Notes: generated by a model from the sequence alone, not told the origin. DNA of 64,000 nucleotides from Epinephelus fuscoguttatus (GCF_011397635.1 NC_064769.1:17749207-17813206); one strand, 5' to 3'; positions 14,401 through 27,178 are shown, counted from the stretch's first letter. Program-made: numbers and translations.

Positions 14401-14741
14401 AAACATTAGAATGCCAGCTGAGAATAACATGTATGAGTTTAGAAAATGGGCGTATGTGCCCTTTAAATCTTTCTGAGAAAGATGATGGTAAACTTTGAGA
14501 CTTAAAACCAACATAGGTAAATTGTTTACATATTAAAATTACATATTCCATCCCATCCAAAATGTAAGGTTATTTAATTAAGTGAAACAAAGGGCCTCTG
14601 TTCCCCATTACGCCTGTGTGTGTGGCTGTAAGGTGATAGTTTACCCAGCTCTTTCTGATTATATAGAGGCTTTATGAATAACGTCTCTGCATTAGTAATA
14701 ACAAAAGCACAACTCAAACTGGAGCCTGCCTCACGCCTCCG

Positions 14742-14813
14742 CCAATCAGAGCTGAGCTCGTGCACACCGCGGCCAATGGCTGGTCCCGGGACCCTCGCGC
14801 ACAGCCGTTTGAA
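14742..14813 (+). promoter_or_regulatory. sapcd2 core promoter: two CCAAT boxes plus CHR-like TTTGAA
   Basis: CCAAT boxes start at 14742 and 14773, exactly 31 bp apart, and TTTGAA lies at 14808-14813, 35 bp after the second box start. Paired NF-Y sites 31-33 bp apart followed by a CHR element (TTTGAA) at about this distance is the known layout of G2/M genes controlled by NF-Y and the DREAM/MuvB complexes. The stretch is GC-rich compared with its surroundings and has no TATA box. The match is by motif and spacing only. Confidence 0.6.
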
Positions 14814-14834
14814 GGGCGGTCCTCGCTAGAAAAA

Positions 14835-14872
14835 GGAAAGTATGGATCACACAGCAGCGGAGTTTCGAGCTG
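14835..14872 (+). other. Possible non-coding first exon of sapcd2
   Basis: A strong splice donor (GTAAGG) begins at 14873, about 60 bp after TTTGAA. A plausible acceptor ends at 15059, ten bases before the sapcd2 ATG. If spliced this way, an ATG at 14842 would open a short upstream frame ending just past the main start codon. The exon start is a guess. Confidence 0.35.
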
Positions 14873-15069
14873 GTAAGGTAGACGGTGAAAACGGTGAAAC
14901 ATAGGAATAATTTTAGGATAAAGGCGTTAATAGGAGATGTATGTTGTTGTTCTGTAAACGTTTATTTATTTTATCACTTTGTATGTCCCAGAGTATGTTT
15001 ACATGAAGTGAGCCAACTTGTGTTGGTGTGTTTCTGATTGATTAGTCGCCGGAGATTAGCAGCACATTC

Positions 15070-18000
15070 ATGGCTTTGATAGCGACCGAGCAGGGGTGCA
15101 AGCTGAACGGGACGTCGGCGATTTACGGCCGAGTTGGCCCGAGAAAAGAGGTGCTCCAGGGCAAGACTGAGAGCTTTAAAGCTGCCAAAATGCAGCCCAA
15201 AGAGACGGAGTATTCAACAGATGGCCTGCCCAAAGCCTTCCTGCACAGCCTGAGGACCCTGTTTGACATTTTGGATGATGCTGGACGGGGCTATGTCCAC
15301 ATCTCGGAGATAGAGAGCCGCTGGCAGGGGGCAGACACCCGGGACCTGCCCGGCGGGGTGCTGAACTGCCTCAGGCGGGTCACGCCACCGCATGGCTGCC
15401 TCACCTTTGAGCGGTTCGTAGCGGGGCTGCGGTACTCCATGCTGAACCCGGAGCACAGCGCCCACTTCAAGGCCCAGGCTGCTGTGCACCCACACCCACA
15501 GCAGCCCCAGAAATCCGCCCCGCTGTCCACATGCAGTGTCGGGACACGGGTGGAGAACAAGGTCCGTCCGCTGGGGCCGAGCAACGTGACCAACACCCAG
15601 CAGCACCGGGCGTCCTCACTACAAAGCCGGGCCAGGCCAGAGGAGGGGCCCGGGTACCCCGCGTGTGGACCGGTGCGGTACAGCTCGGGCTTTGAGAGGT
15701 CCGGGCGGAGTTTGGAGCGGAATTCTGTCGCTCCGGGGGGCGGGTGTTACCGGGCCGACCCGGGCCATGCCACCAAGCCGACACAGCCTCAGCAGAGCCG
15801 GGTCAGGTCCATTGAGTCGCTCGCTCTGGAGTCACCGCAGCTCCAAGGACCAAGTAAGTGGTGCCATGAAAGCTATATGTGAAAGGTCCTTTATGATGTG
15901 CATGCGAGTGTGTGGAGGAGTTTGGGGACAGTTCATTGAGTTTATGATTATTGAGCTCATTGATAAGTTAAAAATCCATAACAACACACACTAACATACA
16001 TCAGCTCTGATCTCATCTGCCAATCAGCAGCTCATGCAAGATGTTGTCATGCAGTTGTATCTGCGCCTCACTACTTCCTTCCCCCTTTTAGTGATTTGTA
16101 ATTCAACTTGGGCTGCAGTGATTGTTACTTTATATGCTGTTTATTGATTGCTATTGATGTTTAGCTCATAAAATGTCAGGAAGCAGTGAATAATGCCCAT
16201 CACAGTTTCCCAAAGTCCAAGATGAAGTCTTTAAGTAGCTTGTTTGTCTGACCAATAATCCAAAAGTCAAAGATAAATTTACAGTGATAGGAAACAGAAG
16301 ACTTAACCATTTTTGCCTTTAGAAGACTCAGTTTTAATTTGCTACTGTTTCTGACGACTTAAAACTCAAAATCTTATCTGGACACCAAAAAATGTACATG
16401 AGGATGGGTTAGAAGAAGAGCCCTGCATCTCTGAATACCCACTCCAACACATAACCCACTCGAGACTGAATTCCCATGAGCAAGCCATTTGATTGCATGC
16501 ACAACTAGAGTTGATAATGTCCGCTGCGGTCTTGCCAGCTTCGATCTCATATACTAATTTAATTGGATGCAGTGATCCATGTAGTACACACAAGTGCACA
16601 ATGTTTGCAGAGTGCTTGCATTTGCATGCTGGTGGCTGTAATCCAGAGGAAGCCCTGCAAAGGTAAAAATTGTGAGTTTAAAAGGGAGAATTTACCTAAA
16701 TATCAGTGGGGCTCAACAACAGTTATTGTTGGGTTTTGACAAGACATGTTAAGGTATCAGTATTATGTCACAGCTTAAACAGGACCTGTTTAAGGGCCTC
16801 TGCTGCAACCTAGTTTACTAATTGCCGTTGTTAACCCCAGGTCAGGTCAGAGGTTGTGTCAGAAATTCCAGCAGAAATGTATCTATCTCGAGGGTTCGCC
16901 TCGTGGAGGGAGCACAGTTATCCCCACCATGGCCCCTCTGACTGGGGAACGTGGGATGGTCAGTTGTGTGCATGCTCATTTGTTCGGTTTTTCCCTGGTG
17001 AGGCGGATGTAGTTTGGAGGAGCTGCTGCTGAGAAATTCCCAGTTTGCCTGCTCATTATCTTGTTCATACATACAGGCTCTCGCTCTCATACAAACTCAC
17101 TTTTGTTCTTCATTCTCTTGCAGTCAAATAAGAGTTAGTTCACATGCTCTCTCTCTCTTGCTCACACACACACTCGACTAGAGTCTGTCCGAGTTTGCCT
17201 GATCTCTGTACAGCCAGGCCTGTCTGGAGCTATAAGAGTGACACTCTCTCTGTAGAGCCCTCGGGGCTTTCACTGCTTACACCACTTGCATTAGACTAGT
17301 GCAGTGTTTCATTCAGATAGATGGATGGATAGAATGAAATCGAGTGAAAGGAAATCTTATACAACTATATAATATGACAATGCCCGTGTGCACAAAGCGA
17401 GGTCCATGGAAAAACTGAGTTTGGTGATGCAGTACTAGCACCTGCACCTCAACCACATCCAACACCTCTGGAGTGAATTGCTCCAATCGCTCTTGTGGCT
17501 CAGTGGGAGCAAATCCCTGCAGCCAGGTTCCCAAAATCTTGTGGTTAAGCAGCTATTACAGCAGCATATTAATGCCCATAGTTATGGGATGAGATCCTGC
17601 ATCCAAAAAATCACGTATGTGTGTAACATTATGTCCACATACTTTTTTCAGTCGTCCACATGCAGACCAGCAGTGTCGGTGCTGTAATCTCTCACATGCA
17701 GCCAAACCCTGTTGGATTAGGCAAGATTACAGCAGACAGGCCAGGGCCTGCTGAATCACGGCACCGGTGAAATCCTCCCCAACACCCTGGACATCACCAC
17801 AAAGTCCTGCCACTCTCCTTCACTTTCTTGTGGTTCTGGTAAAGCAGCAGCGGTGTTCACCTAAATAAAAAAAAAAAATCTGATAATGATATAATATGTG
17901 GGGAATGCAATTGCAAATATACCACTGAGATGCTTTGCCAAGTTTACACACAGTTCAGAGGGCTTGGAGTTCTTTAACTCCATCAGACCTGCATGTCTTT

Positions 18001-21000
18001 CAGCTGTGATAGGAAATCCTCAGGAACCCATCGAAAACGTACACACACAAAGCAGCGAAGATTGAATGAGAACTGAAGGGGAGTGGGCAGAGAAATCTTT
18101 TTGTATGTTATCTTTGGAATAACTGAGTTTCACAGTTTGTCATTGAGCTTGGAGACAGCAGCTGACAAAGCAAACTCAGCATACGGCCTATTTAGTAGCT
18201 GCTTTGGAGCTTTCAATCATATCACATGATCTTTCTTGGCAGATGGGGTTTGCAGTTGAAGTTAGTTTGAATCTCAGCACCTCTCTGTCATTCCCTTGAT
18301 CTCAACAAACCCTGCCAAAAAATCAGAAAGTGTTACTTACTCCCCACTGATTCACTGAAGACTTGCTTTAGGTTTCATTAATTCAAGGAGGTTGCCCCGT
18401 GTTGTTGAGATTCCTGAGACGGGCTCTCCAAAGTGTGTGTTCAAGCTCAGATACTTTGCATATTTCCGTCTGCTCCACTGAGCTCATCTTCAGGCAAGTA
18501 ATCAAACAAGGGGCCACGATTGAGTTCAGTGCCGAGACACATTTGCAGAGTACAGCTCCCCCCTGTGGTATGCACTGGCAACTTAAATGCATCACCGGAC
18601 TAAAATAATGTTTAGTCTCTAGTTTTCTTGGTCTTCTTCATTACTGTCTGTCTACAGACGTGGACAGTGTAATAACATTAGATAAATTTTATCTCATATT
18701 TGCTCGATCACGGGCTGATTTAGAATGCATGCATGGATTTGCAAAATCCAGGAAATGCATTAATTGAAAATTTAAAACTGATAAATGTCTCATACACTAA
18801 TAATCATGCCTCAGTTTTATAAGTGTTAATAATTTTTCAGCTATTAAAGCTGTACATTGTGGCCAGAAGTATGTTATATTCTGCAACAAATATTTGAGTA
18901 TTTTTAATTGCCGACATTATTAGGGAGAGTGTTTCAAAGAATATAAAGTGTTTTTTCCCCATGTACTGTTACTACAGCGATGTTCAACAGGCAACCAGTA
19001 AGTCTGCAGTGATTACAGAGAGCATACCAGACTGCAGTGTTGAAATTGATCATAATCTGTCTGTTTCCCATTTGTTAAGGTGTTGTGAAATCAGGTTTAC
19101 CAAGATCCCAGAGTGAATCAGCAACAGGATTTACTGGAGGCTCCAGGCGACACGGGCGGAGTCGGGAAGAGCAGAGGCGGCATACCATATCCAACGGAGT
19201 GGATTACAGCATGGTTGGTACACACGTGCAAACACACACACACTGGAACAGTCTCGACAAAGCATACCTGACAACGTTTCATCAAGGGGCCACGCCTCGG
19301 CCAGGTTTCAGTTAGAAACATTTCTGACTGTCAGTGCTGTACATGCATGTGGTTTTTCATTAAAAGCTGGTTAAACGGCAAACTAGGTTATAGGTCGACA
19401 TTACATGTAATGATGGGTGGGTCTGCGGTGGATACGCCCAGTTTTTAGTAACTTACCGACAAAAGATCCAGCTGTTTGTTACTAGACAGATGCACCCACC
19501 ATTTCAAACTCCTTTAATTTGAAACCCTCTGGTCTTCATAGGTGACTTGCATGTCACTAGTTCACATTTATACGTCATACTCAAGCTCATTATTGGATTA
19601 TGTGTGGCTGATTCTAATATAGAAGACATTACTGCAGCTTGGAAATATTTCTTTTTACTTCTGGTTTATATTACAGCATTAGCAGTAGCAGTTGAGCACA
19701 TCTACTATAGTATTAGCTCTCTGTAGTAGTCCTGGTACTACAGTATCATTTCACTGCTGTGTGTTTTTATTCTTACACTCATATTCTCCATCCTTGTGTG
19801 TATTTTGTTCTTTTGTATTTTTAGTATGCATCGTGTAATAAGCTACAGGGGGACTTAATTTCCCTCGGGATTAAAGCGTCTATTTATCTATCTACAGCGC
19901 AAAAGAATAAAGCAGTTTGGCAGCAATCAATAGGTTCTGTTACAATGTCTACTGAGATCATCATATCGTTCCACTGTTTTAGAATTTACACAGCCTTCAG
20001 TCAATGGTGATTTCAAGTTGAGATAATACTCTGGATTTTTATTTTATTTTATTTAAATTTATATATTTTTTAAATTTAATTTAATTTTATTTTATTTATT
20101 TTATTTTATTTTATTTTATTTATAGTAGGTCATCTATTATCGAGATGGTGTCAATTAGTTGACTGACAAAAGATTAATCAGAAACAATTATAATTACTAG
20201 CAAAAGTGCCAAAAGAAATGTCCAGCTTCTCAATTATAAGATTTTCTGCTTTTCTTTGTCTGATATGATGGTAAATTGAATTTTTTTGGCTATTGGACCT
20301 TTGGTTGGGAAAACAAACCCCATTATAATATGTTGTCTTTGGCTCAGTAAAGTTTCTCACTTCTTTTTTGTTTTTTACATTTCTTTAGAATAGTCTTTAA
20401 TATCCAGTATTTTTGTGCCAGTTGTTAAAACTGACAAAGTGTGACACATTGTTCTTTAGTATCTATCTGTATTTTAGTTGTGTTAAGTTGGAAAGAGTCA
20501 GTGGATCAGAGAGATATACGCTGCATTCCTAATCACATACTTTTCTTTTTACTTTTGGTACATGCTGCAGCTCCCCATACAAAGTACATACTGTTACTTG
20601 GAGGATGCTCACAGTTGGAACATACTACTTTGTCATAACATTGCCAAATTTGGAGTAATGTGTATGTGATTTGGAACGAAGCAGATCTTAATGTCACTGG
20701 TTAACGTCACCTTGGAAAAACAACAAAACACCAGTTGCTGGATTTGCCAGGTACGGAGATCAAGCTGGGGAGCTCTACTGTTCTTTCTTTGCAGTGTATG
20801 TAGTTTTAACTTTTAAGTTATATTTGCATACATTGTATATTGTCTGAAATTGATTGACTACAGTCACTGCAGCTTCTGTCAGCTGTCAGTGAGCTGTCAT
20901 CTGTTTGCGCTGTGGGTTAGTACAGCCAGAGAAGCAAGCTGGCTTTCACACTGCAAAATGCTACAGGATGCAATAGTATGCATGCTGCATTTTGCATGTT

Positions 21001-22866
21001 TTGTACTGTATCAGGACTTACTGAAACTTTTTCTGACATACTAAATATTATAGAACAGGGACTGATATGTCAGAACATTATTTTCATATCAAAGTAAACT
21101 GTAGAAGCGTGAATATTCAAGGAAAATGAGAAGGGGAAAAAAGAAGGTGGCCTATTAGAGGCTCTTCTCCATTTCACTCTCTATTGGCCCCAACTCTCCC
21201 CTCCCATCCCTCTGCCCGCTGCTTCCCCCTCACTCTGCCCCTCCCACCCTCCAGTTGGGAGCTCATGCCTCCCTTCACTCTCTGTCTCTCCCCCTGCCTC
21301 ACCATTTCTCACTCTCTCCAACTCGCCTCCTCTCTCCCTCTTTCTCTCCCCGTTTGTGTCGCCGTCTCCGTCTCTTTTCCCCCTCGGCCTCTGTGTCTGG
21401 AGAGGCTGACTGACCGACTCCCCTCCTTCTCCCTCCCTCCCTGCCCCTCTCCTCCTCCCCCTTCCCTCCGGCCCTCCCACCCAGGCCAACTTGGCCCGCT
21501 GCTGCCCTGATGGTAGTGAGCCGGGTCGGGCCCAGGGGCCTGGTTGAAGTAGAGGACTCGCTCGGCCGGCCCGGCCCAGCCTGGACAGCTGTGTTGGCTG
21601 CTTACACTACCGTCTTCATCCCCCTCAGCAGTAGTCTCTACAGCAGCAAGGCTCTGCATTTTTTCCTCTGGGTGAGTAGGACGAGAGGGACGGAGACGTA
21701 CAGGGAGAGATGGTTGTAGTGGAGGAAATTAAAGTTTGTCTTTGAGATGAGTGTATTTCAGGATTTGATGTGCATCAGGTTGTTTTGAGACAAATAGAAA
21801 GTTCAACTGTTATTTCAGTGTGTATGTTGAACAGGATACTGTAAACTATTTATTTGTGCTATTTTTAGGGACTTTGGGGCTTGTTTGTTGGCTCTTACTG
21901 TCAAGCTTCAGGGTTTGCACTCGTGCTGAGACAAGAAGTGAATCACTTATTAGACTGAAATACTTAATTGACAGCAATGTTTCACGTGGTTTCTCAAGAA
22001 AAAATGACATTTGTTTGCTAGTAACAGTTTCTCAGATGTGAGGATGTTGTATTTTTACAATTTTATACCATTGTAAGTTGGATATCTACAGTTTTTTTAG
22101 ACAAATCAGGTCATTGGGAGAAGTTGATGGGCATTTTTCAGTCTTTTCTAACTTTTAATTAACTAAACGTTTAATTGATTAATTAGATCAATAATGAAAA
22201 GAAAAAAAATCTCTTTAAGGGACTTGTTTTTGTTGTGTAACAAGTCGTGGTATTGTAGAGCTTCAGGTTATGGACAGTGCTGAAAAGAGTCAATTGATGT
22301 TGTTAAATGTGTGGATTTGCTGCTTTTGTCTCTTTATTATGAACCTAAATTAAATATCTTTTGGTTTTAAGTTTGTTGGACAAAACAAGCATTTTCAAGA
22401 TGTAAAGTTTGACTCTGAAACTTCTTGGGCACTTCTTTGTATAGCCTTTGCTGGAAGAATAAATGTACTAAATTATTTCACCTGAAGACGGAGTGCCTTG
22501 GGGTTTTTCCCATGGTTTTTGCAGTAAGTTGAGACTTCTGGGTTGTTGTTGTTTTTGGCATTTTTCTTTGTTTTCTGACATTTTATAAAATAAACAATTA
22601 TTTAACTCATCAGAAAAAAGTGGAATGATAAACCCTTGTAAATAGTATCAGTAAACCGTCCTTTTTAAGGCACTTGTGCACATTCTACTGCCCCTGGTCT
22701 CCTGCTGTATTGGCCTTCAAGGTTCAGAACATACTGTTTCACAGTGCTTTGTAATTACACTCTGAAAGGCTGTTATGTTCTTCTTTGTGCTCAACAGCTC
22801 ATGCCACGGGTGTCATGTTATTGTATGTGCGTTGTTGTGTGTATTCATGTCTGTTCATTCAGCTAG

Positions 22867-22902
<36 letters not shown>

Positions 22903-23416
22903 CACAGACTTTTCCATAACCTTTCAGCCACTCGCTGCTCTGCTCCCTCTCTGTGTGTATTTTCTCTTTCTCATTTTTTAAACAGTGGGTTTTCCTGCAC
23001 ATTCATGCAGCCTGACGCTCGGTCGTGCTTCATTCTAGACACGGACCCCTACCCCTCCAACCTCCTTCTCTTCCCCTAAACCCCCCCTTCCTCTCTTCCT
23101 CTGTGTGTACTCTCACTACAGGCTCTCTGGGAAAGAGCACAAATATGTTAAAGAGGGTTTGATATGAGACACTTAAATCCTTTGTCCTGTTTTAGTTTGC
23201 TCTTACAAAATGTATCCCTGTGAGTGTTCTAAACAACACAGATGAGCGATGATCGCAGGAATGTACTGAGCTACACAGGGGACGCAGGGATGGAGTGATG
23301 GGTGGATAGAAAGATGACACACCAGGTGGCTGAATGCCAGCAGTGAGGCCTGGACTGTGGCAGTGTGCCGCATGGACAGCCTGGTCAGCACAACTCAATG
23401 CAGCCTTGCTGGGGTG

Positions 23417-23470
<54 letters not shown>

Positions 23471-26400
23471 CTCTCTCTTTCTCTTTCACATACACACGCT
23501 GGGGTGGCCATAGCTGAAGTGCTGTTTACCCCATTCTTAGGTTGCTGTGCGGTTGCCATGACGCTGGACTGATTGCTCCTCTAAACATTGTTCAGGATGG
23601 GAGAGAGTCCGGCACAATTGGTATGGCGCCATTGTCTCCGCCGGCACAAAAGAGTTTGCAGATGCCCTTGTGAAAAGTTGGGAGTTTGTCTACCATGCGG
23701 GCTGTTGGCAGCCAGAAATCAATAATTACATTTAATCTTGGCAGCGATCTGAATGCTGTCTCAGTGGTGGCATGGGAAATACCAAAATTAAATGTCCCTA
23801 TGTGAGATCTGCGCGGAGAGTGACTTCAGGCGAGTTTGTTTTTGTCTGTTCTTAATCACATTTTTTCTCTTCCACCCCTTTCCTGTCCCCCTCCTCTTCA
23901 CTCTGCAACAACATACCCTCCTTTTTAACTTTCAACTCACACAGTTGAAGCAAATGAAAGAGCTGGAGCAGGAGAAGGACTCCCTGCTGGCGGGCCTGGA
24001 AGTGGTGGAGCGGGCCCGCGAGTGGTACCAGGGCCAAATCCACAATGTCACAGAGAGACAGCGGCAGGTTGGCCAGAGCTCCCACTGCACGGTCAGTTCA
24101 CACACTGGTCTAAAACTGGTAAAAGTAGTGACGATGAAACTTGTTGTACTATATACAATACAGATTTATAGCTGTTTAACTTTCAACATTAACAAACAAT
24201 CTGACGATAAAAAAAAAAAAAAAGATGGTTGTCAAAATATTGATTTTTTTTTTTATACCACGTGTTTAAAACCATACAATTTCCATTAATTATACATTTG
24301 TTGGTATCGAATGGTGTTTGTTCAGTAAATTTATCTGTTATCTGTTTGAGCACTGTGTGCGAGTTGTACAAAATTATCCTGTTAAATGTGCCGAGGACTT
24401 ATTTTCCTCTTTGTCTTGGTATGAAAGAGGTATCGAATATCGTTTTTTATACTTGTATTACGTTGAAGTCTAAATTTTAGTATTGTGACAATATTACTAT
24501 GAACTATTTATCTGTTGGGAGAGGTTTATAGTTTGCCCTAAATATAAAGTATCAGATTTTGGTGTCAGTCCCACAGAACAGAAAATTAAGGGCTACATAT
24601 TTCAGTTGTTTTTAATCACATTCAGCAGTCAGGGTAAAATACCTTGCGGCAGAAGAAGAGGCAGACATTTTTTCTTCCCACAGTAGCCTCAGTAATCGGT
24701 CATGGGTTTTTTTCCAGTATGAACTGGTGGTTGTAAAAGAATATGATCTAAAGTATTGAAAAAAAAGATTTGACAGTGTTCTTCCTCAGATTATCCCTTA
24801 ATGTTTTTCTCGATTTGAACAAGACTGACTTGATTGTTAGAAAACAACCTGATAGCAAAGCACCAGCTGGTGTTAATTTGTCTTGTTGTGTGTTTTGACT
24901 GAGTCATGTAACTGTTCCCTCTTTATTTGCTGTTTTAAATTGCCTTTAACCAAAGCTTGTCCTGGGTTTGTGAGGTCTTCGTCCCTTCTTGTCATGACAT
25001 TTTTCAGACCTTTAACTACTCTCTTTAATTTCACAATTGTCTTTTATGTTCTCTCCATTCAGGATTTCTTCACAGAAGCCAATCAGTGTCGCATGAATGT
25101 TCTAATACCCAAACTGCAAGAAGTCAACCGCTGCCTTAATGACCTTATAACCTGCTCTGGGATGGTGAGTGTTTGCTGCCCCACTGACTCTTGCATTAAA
25201 ACCTACAGATTGAGATCGGTCAAGTATTTGTCAGTGTCAATCTCACGATAATGTAAATGTGGATGTTTTTACAGATGTTTCGATACTTGTTCACTGCTAT
25301 ATTCAATACTGTGATTCACTGCTGTACAAAACTAGAACTTTCCAATGTATTGATGAATGGATTTTGGAGAGACTGCAACTGGAGTACATTTTGTTTTGAT
25401 GGTTTTAAGCCTGCATTAGTATTATCACAGTTAACCATAGCTGTAAATGCAGCGTATTAACAACTAGAGGGGTTAGCTCTGTCGTGTCGTCCAAATATGG
25501 CTCCGGAGCCCCCAAAAATGGTATTTGGGATAGCCCAATAATATATTTGGACCATGGTCAATCTTAGAACCCACTGGCTATCAACTGATGACAATAAAGC
25601 TTCTGTGGGCAACGGGCAATATTTTGGGACATCCAGTGAAGACAGCAGATATATTAGGGGCGAAGACCCTCCTCTGTGTTCTGCTCATTGTTAACAGTTC
25701 AATTAGCAACTGCAGTGGTTAGTATTGTAGCCTCACAGCAAGAGGGTTCCTGGTTCGAACCCTGGGGTGGGGGAGCCTTTCTGTGCGGAGTTTGCATGTT
25801 CTCCCCGTTTCAGCATTGGGTACTCCAGCTTCCTCCCACAGTCCAAAGACATGCAGGTTAATTGGTGACTCTAAGTTGACCGTAGGTGTGAATGTGAGTG
25901 TGAATGGTTGTCTGTGTCTACATGTTAGCCCTGCAAAAGTCTGGCCACCTGTCCAGGGTGTACCCCGTCTCTTCCAATACCAAAATCTTGTACCATTGCC
26001 TACGTACATGCAGATATGTGTTCATAGAGATTAGACCATGCAAAATACCTTTTAAACATCAGCATCTTTACATCGCCACTATGAGCATGTTAGTATGCTG
26101 ACGTTAGCATTCAGCTCATGGCACAGTAGGTTGGTCGTAGACAATGTTAAAATGCCGACATGGTTTAGCTGTAAACCAAATAATTGTTACTGGGAAATTT
26201 GTGTGACTCAAAGCTGAATGCAGTAAATGCTCGATCTCAAAATATTCAGGGAAATTCTGAAACTGAAATAGACAAAGTGGGTTATGATAAGCTAGGTCTA
26301 CCAGACATGTAAATTCTGACTCTTTCCCTTTAACACTGGTTCCTCTTTGTCTCTCAGCAGTCATTTCCTTCCAGCGCTGCACAGACAGCCGCTAACCCCC

Positions 26401-26682
26401 AGCCTCCTGGTCCAGCTCCTCCACAAGCCATCCAGAGACTGAAAGACCAGAACCGACTCCTCACACAGGTCTGACACAGTCTACACACTGCCAATAGCCT
26501 CTAAGAGTTACCACCAGTCACTCATCTCATTTATTTTCCTTCTTCTCATTAAGGAGGTGACAGAGAGGAGCGAACGGATCGCCCAGCTGGAGCAGGAGAA
26601 GTCTGCCTTGATAAAACAGCTTTTCGAGGCTCGGGCCCGCAGCGCACAAGACACCAGCACCATGGACTCCACCTTCATCTGA
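15070..26682 (+). CDS. sapcd2: Suppressor APC domain-containing protein 2
   Basis: Six coding exons, 15070-15853, 19080-19213, 23945-24091, 25063-25164, 26358-26468 and 26554-26682, join in frame to 468 codons; all introns are GT-AG. The N-terminal domain (about residues 50-130, with LPKAFLHSLRTLFDILDD and EIESRWQG) is the SAPC domain. A low-complexity middle in exon 1 is followed by RRHTISNGVDYSM and a coiled coil (about 307-350, KQMKELEQEKDSL). The end (about 415-468) is a second coiled coil finishing DSTFI, as in mammals. Human SAPCD2 (p42.3, C9orf140) is a cell-cycle-regulated cortical protein reported to affect spindle orientation. Exon 5 has a tandem acceptor (CAGCAG), so one glutamine may be optional. 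Exon 1 is CpG-rich; introns 1 and 2 hold transposon fragments. Confidence 0.95.
17374..17655 (+). mobile_element. Tc1/mariner transposon 3' fragment
   Basis: The sequence matches the 3' part of the abundant fish Tc1 family: a frame with DNARVHKARSMEK-like residues (ACAATGCCCGTGTGCACAAA), then EQIPAA..FPK and a 3' end at TGTCCACATACTTTT, the usual terminal inverted repeat. It is frame-broken and lacks its 5' two thirds. It lies in sapcd2 intron 1 in the sense direction. Confidence 0.75.
19665..19892 (+). repeat. Retroposon 3' tail
   Basis: The end reads GACTTAATTTCCCTCGGGAT, then TAAAG, then imperfect TCTA/ATCT units, a tail typical of several fish non-LTR retroposons. The body upstream (from about 19665) is diverged and the start is uncertain. 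It lies in sapcd2 intron 2. Confidence 0.4.
20036..20122. repeat. (TTTTA)n low-complexity tract
   Basis: About 85 bp of TTTTA pentamers and variants in sapcd2 intron 2. Confidence 0.85.
21165..21480. repeat. CT-rich polypyrimidine tract
   Basis: About 315 bp where the plus strand is mostly C and T (CTCTCC, CCTCCC words). It creates misleading open frames on both strands. It directly precedes the GC-rich exon-like block at 21510 and may belong to an internal promoter. Confidence 0.7.
21510..21671 (+). other. Candidate internal first exon of sapcd2
   Basis: A CpG-containing, GC-rich block in sapcd2 intron 2 opens with ATG at 21510 and runs 54 codons, without a stop, to a strong donor (CTCTGG then GTGAGT) at 21672. 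The exon ends in phase 0, the phase in which sapcd2 exon 3 (23945) begins, so splicing would give an in-frame short SAPCD2 lacking the SAPC domain and keeping the coiled coils. The predicted new N-terminus (MVVSRVGPRG..) includes a hydrophobic stretch (AWTAVLAAYTTVFIPL). No homology is known to me; chance is possible because the block is GC-rich. Confidence 0.35.
22867..22901. repeat. (CA)n microsatellite
   Basis: About 17 CA units in sapcd2 intron 2. Confidence 0.95.
23415..23482. repeat. (CA)n(CT)n compound microsatellite
   Basis: About 24 CA units run into CT units in sapcd2 intron 2, about 460 bp before exon 3. Confidence 0.95.
25700..25975 (+). mobile_element. tRNA-like SINE, fish type, 3' truncated
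   Basis: GCAGTGGTTAGTATTGTAGCC followed by GGTTCCTGGTTCGAACCC forms the A-box and B-box region of a tRNA-like head. The body words GAGTTTGCATGTTCTCCCCG and CAGTCCAAAGACATGCAGGT belong to a very common teleost SINE-type repeat. The usual 3' end (GGATAAGCGGT..) is missing. It lies in sapcd2 intron 4. Confidence 0.75.
26030..26170. repeat. GTTAG/GCATG-rich interspersed repeat fragment
   Basis: The words GAGCATGTTAGTATGCTGACGT and GTTAGCATTCAGCTCATGGCAC resemble a common teleost repeat with many ATGTTAGCATGC words. Boundaries are uncertain; it lies in sapcd2 intron 4. Confidence 0.35.
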
Positions 26683-27172
26683 AAACAATTACACTCCACC
26701 CAGCACCATAGCATGTTAGCGCCACTTTTCAGCTGGGAGTCATCACGACAATGGTTCTGGAGCAAAACTTTTATAAGCTGACTGTTGTTTACCCACACAT
26801 GTAGCAGTGATGCACCTTTTTTTAGCCATGAGATGCCAACACACCCGAGTGAAGCATGTGACCACTCCACCCCAAACCGAAACATGCACTACCTAGATGT
26901 GAACTCTCCCAGGAAGACGTGACCCTGAGAGTCTTTAACCTGAGAGTCTTTTTACTTGCTGCCTTTACTTTTCCTGCATAAACGAAGCTGAAAAGACTGG
27001 GACACTATCAAGAAACCAGTTGGGTTTCGTGAGATCTCATCACTCCAGTTCTTGCGGATTACAGCATCTGCAAGATCTCCACTCCCACAAGACTTTTTTT
27101 TAACTTCTGCTGCTCGTCTGCACAGGCATCATAAAGAAAACATGAACTCAGTGGGGGGATGATTTCTGTTGG

Positions 27173-27178
27173 AATAAA
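27173..27178 (+). terminator. Likely sapcd2 polyadenylation signal
   Basis: AATAAA lies 491 bp after the sapcd2 stop codon on the coding strand. Confidence 0.5.

Noticed and set aside
21181-21659. Frames of 102-116 residues on both strands
   Set aside because: They are by-products of the CT-rich tract and GC-rich block; amino-acid content is low-complexity and no domain is recognisable. Only the phase-matched plus-strand piece at 21510-21671 is kept as a weak candidate.
23415-23482. CRISPR-like regular repeats
   Set aside because: This and the other dinucleotide runs are plain microsatellites in a vertebrate genome, with no spacers.
25700-25800. Possible tRNA gene
   Set aside because: A-box and B-box-like sequences are present, but the body that follows is a SINE and the tRNA stem pairing is not intact.
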